Positions 57,612-64,000 of a stretch of DNA of 64,000 nucleotides are shown in pieces. Made by a program: the position numbers and the translations under genes. Below the pieces are notes generated by a model, which had not been told where the DNA came from, ran no database searches, and worked only from the letters and a program-made list of their open reading frames with translations. The DNA lies in assembly GCF_026626305.1 (NCBI RefSeq), contig NZ_JAPNUE010000001.1:1-64000 (forward strand), in the 5' to 3' direction. The first letter of the stretch is position 1; every line of letters begins with the position of its first letter. Origin of the DNA: Frigidibacter sp. RF13. Its GTDB lineage: Bacteria; Pseudomonadota; Alphaproteobacteria; Rhodobacterales; Rhodobacteraceae.

Positions 57612-59669
57612 ATGGCCGCCCGCCTGAGATCAGACCAGACCGCCCTTCGACTTGCCCTTCTGGTGATCCTGTCCGGTATCGTGACCGCGCTGACCATAGC
57701 GCCGGTGCGCGAAACCCTCTCGCTCTGGGCGCTTGGCGCCGGGCCGCGCCCCTATTTCATTCCCTCGCATGCCTTGTCGCTGTATCTGGTCACACCCGCC
57801 GCCGCGCTTGCGGCGAGCTTTTTCTTCCTCGCGCCCGGTTTGGTGCTCGCGGCCGGTTTCGGGCGCGAGAAGGGGGCAGCGCACTGGCTGGTCGCCGGGC
57901 TTGCCGCCGCGCTGGTCGTCAATACGGCGGCGGTAACGGCGGCGGAGCTGCTGCTTGGTCGCGGCCTGACAGGCGCGTCCTTCGTGGCGCTGATCGGCGG
58001 GCTGAACGGCGCCTGCATCGGCCTTTTGGCGCTCAGGATGGCGGGAGGCACGCCGTTGCGGGTGTCACTGAAGGGGCAGGGCGGCGATCTTCTTGCCGCG
58101 GCGGTTCTCTTCTGGGTAGCGCTGATCCTGATGGCGCCGAAATTCTACTGGGAGAACTTTTCGGGCGACGGGTCGGGTTCGCTGCAATTCACCCGCAACC
58201 TCATCCATAGCCATTGGCCCTTCTGGTCGCCCGAGGCAGGCGTGATCCAGCAGGCGCCGGGGCTGACCTCGTTCCTTTTCGTGATCCCCGACAGCTGGTT
58301 CGTGCGGCTCTGGGGCGAGTGGGAATTCTCGGTCCGCATCCTTACGCTGACGGCGCTGGCGCTGCTTTATCCGGTGCTCACCGCCCTCATCCGCCACGGA
58401 AGGCCGGGCGCGGAGCTGCGGCCAGCCGACCACCTTTTGCTGATGGCTGCTCTGGGGCTTTATGCCTTCGCCAATATCTACTCCGGCGGCTATCACGCCT
58501 GGTTCGGCGACAGCCCTATGCCTGCCGCGCGCGAGACTTTGGCGATGGTCGCGTTCATGGGCTACATCCTCGCCTTCCTCGACAACCGCCGCGCCCTGAT
58601 GGTGACCGCGGGCGTGATGGCGCATCTGTCGATCCCGACCGGTGGGCTGTGGCTCTTGCTCTGGCCGATCGCCGTCTGGCTCGTTGGACGGCCGCGCCCG
58701 ATCGGGGCGCTGCGCACGGCGGCGCTGACGTTGGCTGTCGCGGCGGCGATTTCGGTACTGGTGCCTGTGGTCGTGAAACTCGCTGGCCTGCCGATCCCCG
58801 GCAATGAATTCTCGGCCGAGGCGGTGGTGCAGCGTTTGCGCTTCGTCGCCTTCACCGACTGGAACCGGTTCGCCTTCCTTGCCGTGCCTTGCGGGCTTCT
58901 GCCCGCGCTTGCTCTCCTGACCTGGAGGCGGCAGGACCGGACGGCCCGGGCGCTGACGCTTCTGACGCTTGCCTTCTTCCTTTTCTTCTACCTTCAGGGC
59001 TACCGGGTGCTTCTGCACCATTTCATTCCGGCGATGATCCCGCCCTTGGTCGTCATGTGGCGGTCTGACCTGATGGAACGCGCAGGCGCGCAGCTGGCCG
59101 TGGCGCTTGGCCTTCTTGCCGCGCTCTGGCTCGCCTGGCCGAAGGATGTGGGGCTTCACCATCACGACCGTGACTTCGCCGCCTTCATCGCAACCGAGGG
59201 ACCCCGCTATGCCTCCGCCGCGCCTGCCGAGGGCGAAAAGTTCAGGGGTTTTGACCCGAAAGCGCTTGATACGTTCCACGAGCTCTTCGGCCGCCTGCTG
59301 CCCATTGGCTATGGCGAGAGCGAACCGGGCGAGCGCTTCTTCGGCGCACCCTTGGTCTGGTGGTACTATTCGGAATTTCCCAAGGCCGAGGGGCAGACAA
59401 TCAACTATGTTCTGAAACCTTTGGCCGATGCGACGCCCGACGATGGCACGCTTTTCGACAGCTACGATGGCTACGGGCTCTTTATCCGCGACATGGCTCT
59501 GTTCGAGGCACACCGGACGCAGCGCCTGCCCATCGACACCGGCGCATCGTTGCTGGCGACGCCGCGCCCGGTGCTGTTCGGACGCGGGGCGCATTGGCCC
59601 GAAAGCTGGTCGGACCGCACGGTCATCGACCTTGTCGGCATCGCCAAAGCCATTCTCGGCAAGTCCTGA
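57612..59669 (+). CDS. Large multi-spanning membrane protein, GT-C-like
   Basis: A 685-residue protein with about 12 hydrophobic segments in the first 500 residues and a soluble C-terminal part of about 170. The stretch after one early helix (FSGDGSGSLQFTRNLIHSHWPFW) has acidic residues in the position of GT-C glycosyltransferase active sites. I do not recognise a named family; a polyprenyl-sugar-dependent transferase is inference from fold pattern and neighbours. It starts 1 base after the gtrA stop. Confidence 0.6.
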   Translation: MAARLRSDQTALRLALLVILSGIVTALTIAPVRETLSLWALGAGPRPYFIPSHALSLYLVTPAAALAASFFFLAPGLVLAAGFGREKGAAHWLVAGLAAALVVNTAAVTAAELLLGRGLTGASFVALIGGLNGACIGLLALRMAGGTPLRVSLKGQGGDLLAAAVLFWVALILMAPKFYWENFSGDGSGSLQFTRNLIHSHWPFWSPEAGVIQQAPGLTSFLFVIPDSWFVRLWGEWEFSVRILTLTALALLYPVLTALIRHGRPGAELRPADHLLLMAALGLYAFANIYSGGYHAWFGDSPMPAARETLAMVAFMGYILAFLDNRRALMVTAGVMAHLSIPTGGLWLLLWPIAVWLVGRPRPIGALRTAALTLAVAAAISVLVPVVVKLAGLPIPGNEFSAEAVVQRLRFVAFTDWNRFAFLAVPCGLLPALALLTWRRQDRTARALTLLTLAFFLFFYLQGYRVLLHHFIPAMIPPLVVMWRSDLMERAGAQLAVALGLLAALWLAWPKDVGLHHHDRDFAAFIATEGPRYASAAPAEGEKFRGFDPKALDTFHELFGRLLPIGYGESEPGERFFGAPLVWWYYSEFPKAEGQTINYVLKPLADATPDDGTLFDSYDGYGLFIRDMALFEAHRTQRLPIDTGASLLATPRPVLFGRGAHWPESWSDRTVIDLVGIAKAILGKS

Positions 59670-59688
59670 TCCGGGGCAGGGGGTAGAT

Positions 59689-60996
59689 ATGGATTTTTCG
59701 AAAGCGGTTTTCTACGCGGGCGCGGCCGCACTGGTTGTGGGCGGGTCGCTCGTGGTCGGCATGGCCTCGGTCAAGCGCGACATGGGGCTTTACCGCACGG
59801 TCTGGGGTACGCTCGATAATGCCAAGACGATCTGGGAGGAGATGCCCAACCTGCGCGGTACCGAGCCTATTCACTTCCTTGTACCGTCACGGCATCCGGG
59901 CAGCGGTGTGACGGTAAATGAGGGCGCGAAGGCGGACGATCTGATCCTTCTGTCTGGCTTTCTCGGCGATGACAATAAGGCGCGGCTGATGAAGCGCGAC
60001 GGCACAGTTCTGGCGGAATGGGCCTTCAAGGCGCATACGATCTATGATGATCCGTCCTTCTTCCGCCAGCCGCCGATGACCGACTGGAACGCGATTACCC
60101 ATGGCACGATCATCACGCCCGAAGGTGATGTGGTCGTCTCCTTTGAAAGCGGTGGGCTGGTTCGCATGGACCGGTGCGGCGGGGTGAAATGGGCGACGCA
60201 TGACATCACCCATCACAGCCCGAACTGGATGGCCGACGGTGGAATCGTCGTGTCTGGCGGCCGCTACATCGAGGGCGGCGATATCCCCTGGCCGTTCGAG
60301 GGGCCCTATTGGGAAGACCTTGTTTTCAAGTTCGACGAGGACGGCAACAAGACCTTCGAAAAGGCGCTGACCACCCTGATGATCGAGAATGGGATGGAGG
60401 CCTGGCTGTCGTCGACCGGCGCGTTCAAGACGCGGGTGAACGGCGAATTCCACCTCAATGAGGTTGAGGAACTGTCGCCCGCGCTTGCCCCCGATTTCCC
60501 GATGTTTCAGGCAGGCGATCTGCTTCTGTCGCTTCGGAACCGCAACATGATCCTGGTGACGGACGCCTCTGTCACCAAGATCAAATGGTGGAAGGTCGGA
60601 CCGTTCGTCCGCCAGCATGACCCGGATTTCGAGGCAGGCGGCAGGATCACCGTCTTCGACAATCACTCCGACGAGACGCGCGACGGATCGGTCGCGGGCG
60701 GCTCGCGGGTCTGGCAGATCGACGTGGCGAGCGGGCAGTCGCGCGTGCTTTATGGCGGGCGGGATGGCCAGTTCTTCTTCTCGCCGGAACGTTCGACCCA
60801 TCAGACCCAACCGGGCGGCAACATGATGATCACCGCAGCACAAGAGGGCCGCGCCTTCGAGGTGACGCCCGCAGGCAAAATCGTCTGGGAATACGTGAAC
60901 CGCTGGGACGAGGACCGTGCGCTCTGGCTTCATGATGCCGAGACCTACGACTCGTCCTATTTCACCGTGACCGACTGGTCCTGCCCGGCGCCCTGA
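59689..60996 (+). CDS. Membrane-anchored arylsulfotransferase-like protein, copy 3
   Basis: A 435-residue third paralogue, more distant from the other two. Anchor at about residues 8-25, then the propeller, with His175/176 (HHSPNW), His255 (HLNEV), Arg283 (LRNRN) and His310 (QHDPD) aligned to the same four sites, and the conserved Cys163 (DRCGG). It starts 19 bases after the GT-C-like gene, so it belongs to the CDP-sugar operon and places an ASST-like protein at both ends of the locus. Confidence 0.75.
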   Translation: MDFSKAVFYAGAAALVVGGSLVVGMASVKRDMGLYRTVWGTLDNAKTIWEEMPNLRGTEPIHFLVPSRHPGSGVTVNEGAKADDLILLSGFLGDDNKARLMKRDGTVLAEWAFKAHTIYDDPSFFRQPPMTDWNAITHGTIITPEGDVVVSFESGGLVRMDRCGGVKWATHDITHHSPNWMADGGIVVSGGRYIEGGDIPWPFEGPYWEDLVFKFDEDGNKTFEKALTTLMIENGMEAWLSSTGAFKTRVNGEFHLNEVEELSPALAPDFPMFQAGDLLLSLRNRNMILVTDASVTKIKWWKVGPFVRQHDPDFEAGGRITVFDNHSDETRDGSVAGGSRVWQIDVASGQSRVLYGGRDGQFFFSPERSTHQTQPGGNMMITAAQEGRAFEVTPAGKIVWEYVNRWDEDRALWLHDAETYDSSYFTVTDWSCPAP

Positions 60997-61011
60997 GGCG
61001 CGGGCCGGGCC

Positions 61012-61086
61012 GCTCATCGCGCCTTGCAGCGCTCTTCGCTGTCTTGGCGTCTGACCGAGCGATGAGCCCGGCAACGGGCGAAGAGC
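61012..61086. repeat. Palindromic intergenic element, copy 3
   Basis: Four 9-bp units: GCTCATCGC (61012), GCTCTTCGC (61031), GCGATGAGC (61059) and GCGAAGAGC (61078). Each like-oriented pair is spaced exactly 19 bases. First pairs with third and second with fourth in an interleaved (pseudoknot-like) way, or the outer and inner pairs can nest with one mismatch. It fills the gap between two converging stop codons. Confidence 0.75.
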
Positions 61087-61089
61087 CGC

Positions 61090-61707
61090 TCAGCCGTCCG
61101 GCTTGATGAGCCCGAGGCCGCGCAGATAGATGCCGATCCCGGCTTCCAGCAGGTCTTCGGGCGGGAAGGGGGCGCGGCTTCCCGGCGTGCCGCGCGCGAA
61201 GAGCTCGACCACACCATGGCTCATTGCCCAGATATGCGCCGCAAACATCGCGGCGGGCGGACGGCGGCCCGGCGGCAGCTGTTCCGATAGGGCCTCGGCC
61301 GCGCGCGCGAGCACCGTCTGTGCGCGGTTCGAGGCGCGGGCGAGGTCGGGGTCGCGGTTCAGGTTCAGGCCGCTTTCGAACATCGCCATGTAATGGCCGG
61401 GGAATTTTCGGGCGAAGGCAAGATAGGCCCGCCCCGTCGCTTCAAAGGCGCGCAGCGCCGTGGGCTTGCCGCCGTTATAGGCATGGTCCATCAGATCGGC
61501 GAAAATCTCAAAGCCCTGGCGCGCGCATTCGGCGATCAGATCCTCGCGCCCCGCGAAATGGCGGTAGACGGCGGCGGGCGTCACGCCTGCGGTCTTGGCC
61601 GCGTCCGACAGGGTGAAGCCCTGCGGCCCCTGCGCCTCGATCAGCCGCAAGGTCGCCTCGATCAACGCCTGGCGCAGGTTGCCGTGATGATAGCCTGCCT
61701 TAGCCAT
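61090..61707 (-). CDS. TetR-family regulator with WHG-type C-terminal domain
   Basis: A 205-residue regulator with the N-terminal helix-turn-helix ([37 protein letters not shown]). The C-terminus contains [14 protein letters not shown], typical of the TetR_C WHG subgroup. The gene overlaps the ppk2 stop by 8 bases, so the two are cotranscribed and it may control polyphosphate metabolism. No operator palindrome is obvious upstream of ppk2. Confidence 0.88.
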   Translation of the reverse strand: MAKAGYHHGNLRQALIEATLRLIEAQGPQGFTLSDAAKTAGVTPAAVYRHFAGREDLIAECARQGFEIFADLMDHAYNGGKPTALRAFEATGRAYLAFARKFPGHYMAMFESGLNLNRDPDLARASNRAQTVLARAAEALSEQLPPGRRPPAAMFAAHIWAMSHGVVELFARGTPGSRAPFPPEDLLEAGIGIYLRGLGLIKPDG

Positions 61708-62617
61708 CGAGAATGCCGGGACCCCCGCAGATCTTGTCGTCGACCTTGCCGATCGCCTCCCGGTCCTTGCGGTGATAATCGACCGCGTTCAGCACCGTCT
61801 GGATCGCGGCAATGCGCGCGCGCGCCTTGTCATCGGCGCGGATCACCGTCCAGGGCGCTTCCTTGCTGTGGGTCTTCTTCAGTGTCTCGTCGATCGCCTC
61901 GCTATAGGCGTCCCAGCGCTTCAGCCCCTCGACGTCGATCCAGCTGAGCTTCCATTGTTTCAGCGGGTCTTTCTCGCGCGCGAGGAAGCGGCGAAGCTGT
62001 TCGGCCCGGCCGACGTTCAGCCAGAGCTTCACCAGCACGATCCCCTCGTCGATCAGCATCCGCTCGAAATCCGGCAATTGCCGGAAGAAGAGCTTGCGCT
62101 GCGCGGGCGTACAGAAACCGAAGACCTGCTCCACTACGCCGCGGTTGTACCAGGACCGGTCGAAAAGCGCGATCTCGCCTGCCGCAGGCAGCCAGTCGGT
62201 ATAGCGCTGAAAATACCATTGGCTCGCCTCGCGCTCGGTCGGCTTCGAGAGCGCGACAATATAGGCCGAACGCGGGTTGAGATTCTCGCGCATCCGCTCG
62301 ATGGCGCCGCCCTTGCCCGCGGCATCGCGCCCCTCGAACAGAACCATCAGCCGCTTGCCGGTGGTGCGCAGATCGTGGAGCATCTTCACCAGCTCGACCT
62401 GAAGCTTCTCCATATGCGCGTCATAGTCCTTGCCGTCCATCTCGCGCGGATAGGGATAGGACTTGGCCAGAATATCTTTCTTGCGGCCCTTGGCGATCGC
62501 CTCGCGGACGTCGTCGGGCGCTTCGGTGTCGAGATATTTGGTGATCTCGCCCACGAAGGGGATTACGTCCGGATCGGACTTTTCCGGGGCGGCCTTGGTG
62601 TTGGTCGTCTCAGCCAT
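61700..62617 (-). CDS. ppk2: Polyphosphate kinase 2
   Basis: Transfers phosphate between polyphosphate and nucleoside diphosphates, usually making GTP or ATP. The 305-residue protein has the PPK2 P-loop GRDAAGKGG (96-104) and the Walker B FDRSWYNR (152-159). The ATG at 62617 has GGGAGG in front; the longer frame upstream lacks support. Class (I, II or III) cannot be set with confidence, though the one-domain length fits class I. Confidence 0.94.
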   Translation of the reverse strand: MAETTNTKAAPEKSDPDVIPFVGEITKYLDTEAPDDVREAIAKGRKKDILAKSYPYPREMDGKDYDAHMEKLQVELVKMLHDLRTTGKRLMVLFEGRDAAGKGGAIERMRENLNPRSAYIVALSKPTEREASQWYFQRYTDWLPAAGEIALFDRSWYNRGVVEQVFGFCTPAQRKLFFRQLPDFERMLIDEGIVLVKLWLNVGRAEQLRRFLAREKDPLKQWKLSWIDVEGLKRWDAYSEAIDETLKKTHSKEAPWTVIRADDKARARIAAIQTVLNAVDYHRKDREAIGKVDDKICGGPGILDG

Positions 62618-62683
62618 CGGGTACCTCCCTGAACTCTTCCGCAGTATGGCCAACTGCCGGACACTGGCAATGGCTGGCCCGGC

Positions 62684-63763
62684 TCACATTCGGAAATGTT
62701 TGGACAGTTTCAGGCCCTGACCCTGATAGTTCGAGGCGATGCCCGCGCCGTAGAGCCGCTCCGGAGGCGCCTGCATCCGTTCATAGACGAGACGCCCCAC
62801 CACCTGGCCGTGTTCCAGAACGAACGGCGCCTCGTGGCAGCGCACCTCCAGCACGCCACGCGAGCCGCGCCCGCCCGCCGCGCCATGGCCGAAGCCCGGG
62901 TCGAAGAAACCCGCATAATGCACCCGGAATTCGCCGACCATCGCAAGGTAGGGCGCCATTTCGGCGGCATGGTCGGGCGGGATCGTCACCGCCTCACGGC
63001 TCACGAGAATATAGAAGGCGCCAGGGTCGAGGATGATGCGGCCTTCGCGGGTGTGCACTTCCTCCCAGAAATCAGCGGGCGCATACTGGCCGATCCGGTC
63101 GAGGTCGATGACACCGGTATGGGGCTTGGCCCGGTAGCCGACGAGATCGCCATCCCAAGGCGAGAGGTCGACCGAGAAGCCGAGGCCTTCCGAAATCAGA
63201 GCCTCGCCATCGACGAGCGGCTCGCGGGCATGAAGGGCGGCAAGTTCGGTGTCGGAGAGAATGGCCTGTCCCTGACGGAAGCGGATCTGGTTCAGACGCA
63301 TGCCGGGCCGGACGAGGACAGAGAAGGAACGCGGACAGATTTCCGCATAGAGCGGGCCGTCGTAGCCCTCTCCGATCCGGTCGAACTCGACCCCGCCGTC
63401 GGTGATGGTGCGGGTCAGAAGGTCAAGGCGGCCGGTAGAACTCTTGGCATTCGCCACCGCCGTCACGCCCTTGGGTAGTGCCAGCCGCTCCATCAGCGGC
63501 ACGACATAGACGCAGCCTTTCTCAAGGACCGCTCCCGCCGAAAGATCAACGCGGTGCATTTCAAACTCGGCGATCCGTTCGGACACGGTACGGTCGTGAC
63601 CGGCCAGAAACGAGGCGCGCACACGGTAGGCAACCGTCCCGAGTCGAAGATCAAGGCTCGCGGGCTGCACCTGCGCGTCGGTCACGGCCGGATCGGCCGT
63701 GATCTGGCCTGCGCCGATCATCGCGCGGATCGCCCCGTCGGCAAGGACGCCGATGCCTGCCAT
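62684..63763 (-). CDS. dcd: 2'-deoxycytidine 5'-triphosphate deaminase, double-domain form
   Basis: A 359-residue protein, about twice the length of E. coli Dcd, made of two dUTPase-like halves: QPASLDLRLGTVAYRVRA and ANAKSSTGRLDLLTR in the first, then WEEVHTREGRIILDPGAFYILVSREAV and GFFDPGFGHG in the second. It would supply dUMP for thymidylate from dCTP. The long form is known in alphaproteobacteria. The ATG at 63763 has GGAGGGGAA upstream. Both halves keep the conserved Ser-Thr-Gly-Arg or Asp-Pro-Gly-Phe region in part, so I cannot say whether one or both are active. Confidence 0.88.
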   Translation of the reverse strand: MAGIGVLADGAIRAMIGAGQITADPAVTDAQVQPASLDLRLGTVAYRVRASFLAGHDRTVSERIAEFEMHRVDLSAGAVLEKGCVYVVPLMERLALPKGVTAVANAKSSTGRLDLLTRTITDGGVEFDRIGEGYDGPLYAEICPRSFSVLVRPGMRLNQIRFRQGQAILSDTELAALHAREPLVDGEALISEGLGFSVDLSPWDGDLVGYRAKPHTGVIDLDRIGQYAPADFWEEVHTREGRIILDPGAFYILVSREAVTIPPDHAAEMAPYLAMVGEFRVHYAGFFDPGFGHGAAGGRGSRGVLEVRCHEAPFVLEHGQVVGRLVYERMQAPPERLYGAGIASNYQGQGLKLSKHFRM

Positions 63764-63782
63764 CTTCCCCTCCGGATACGTC

Positions 63783-63812
63783 AAGGCCCACCCCGTTTCA
63801 GGGATGGGCCTT
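63783..63812. terminator. Hairpin between tRNA-Pro(GGG) and dcd
   Basis: AAGGCCCA (63783-63790) pairs with TGGGCCTT (63805-63812), with further CC/GG pairs inside. It lies just downstream of the tRNA and upstream of the dcd start, so it can end the tRNA transcript. The T-tract is weak in both directions. Confidence 0.55.
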
Positions 63813-63820
63813 TGTCGAAA

Positions 63821-63898
63821 TGGTCGGGCCGGTGAGATTCGAACTCACGACCTTCCGCCCCCCAGACGGACGCGCTAACCAGGCTGCGCCACGGCCCG
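63821..63898 (-). tRNA. tRNA-Pro (anticodon GGG)
   Basis: Complete 78-nt tRNA on the minus strand. The acceptor stem CGGGCCG pairs with CGGCCCG and the ACCA end is encoded. The anticodon stem TCCGT/GCGGA (one G-U pair) encloses the loop CTGGGGG with anticodon GGG, and the T-loop is TTCGAAT. With the UGG isoacceptor at 17934, two of the proline tRNAs are in this window. Confidence 0.95.
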
Positions 63899-64000
63899 AC
63901 AGGGGGCTCTATAGGCCGAAGGGCAGGGTGGGGGCAAGCGGCAAAACGCATTGATAAGGCGTGGCCTCTCAGGACCGGCGCGCGAGGCGTCGCTCGTAAA

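Overview
The window is high-GC DNA from an alphaproteobacterium, most likely a member of the Rhodobacteraceae. Four things point there: the gltA-gltX-comEC and trpE/trpGD neighbourhoods, a B12-dependent ribonucleotide reductase, a divergent polysaccharide deacetylase wedged between trpE and trpG, and a GTTC-N7-GTTC type SOS box. The first 46 bases are pure C, so the left edge is probably a contig end with a homopolymer artefact. Two proline tRNAs (UGG and GGG) are present. There are no rRNA genes, insertion sequences, phage genes or CRISPR arrays.

Layout. 1-17 kb is core metabolism: citrate synthase, glutamyl-tRNA synthetase, ComEC, uracil-DNA glycosylase, trpD, trpG, deacetylase, trpE, PpiD, an aminotransferase, a DUF2127 protein, xanthine phosphoribosyltransferase, FabI and PdxH. 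17-24.4 kb holds a double cold-shock-domain protein, a DUF192 protein, tRNA-Pro, an SOS-boxed SRAP operon, nrdJ behind a NrdR box, and two small EF-hand proteins. 24.4-31 kb carries ilvBH with a readable attenuator, a Na/Ca exchanger, and an HxlR-controlled set (glutathione transferase, NTF2-like protein, tautomerase, DUF606 protein). 30.6-34.1 kb is a TRAP transporter whose binding protein and permease genes converge on a shared terminator. 34.3-40.9 kb holds a VOC protein, the leucyltransferase Bpt, and a TetR-MFP-RND efflux operon with a perfect palindromic operator.

41-50.2 kb is a CoA-dependent 2-aminobenzoate (anthranilate) degradation cluster: 2-aminobenzoate-CoA ligase, the two-domain 2-aminobenzoyl-CoA monooxygenase/reductase, beta-oxidation-type enzymes, a thioesterase, a RidA protein and a MarR regulator. 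A near-perfect 30-bp palindrome sits at its divergent promoter. The trp genes that make anthranilate lie 30 kb away.

50.2-61 kb is the most unusual part. Three paralogous membrane-anchored arylsulfotransferase-like beta-propellers bracket a tightly coupled CDP-sugar operon (cytidylyltransferase, CDP-glucose 4,6-dehydratase, sugar C-methyltransferase, reductase/epimerase, GtrA flippase, GT-C-like membrane protein). I read this as a surface-glycan or lipid-linked sugar system with an associated group-transfer step; it does not match a system I know by name. 61-64 kb ends with a TetR regulator, polyphosphate kinase 2, a double-domain dCTP deaminase and tRNA-Pro(GGG).

Regulatory DNA is unusually readable. 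It includes an ilv leader peptide and attenuator with its promoter, a NrdR box, an SOS box, TetR, MarR, HxlR and GntR-type operators, several intrinsic terminators, and three copies of a 60-75 bp palindromic element, each close to a stop codon.
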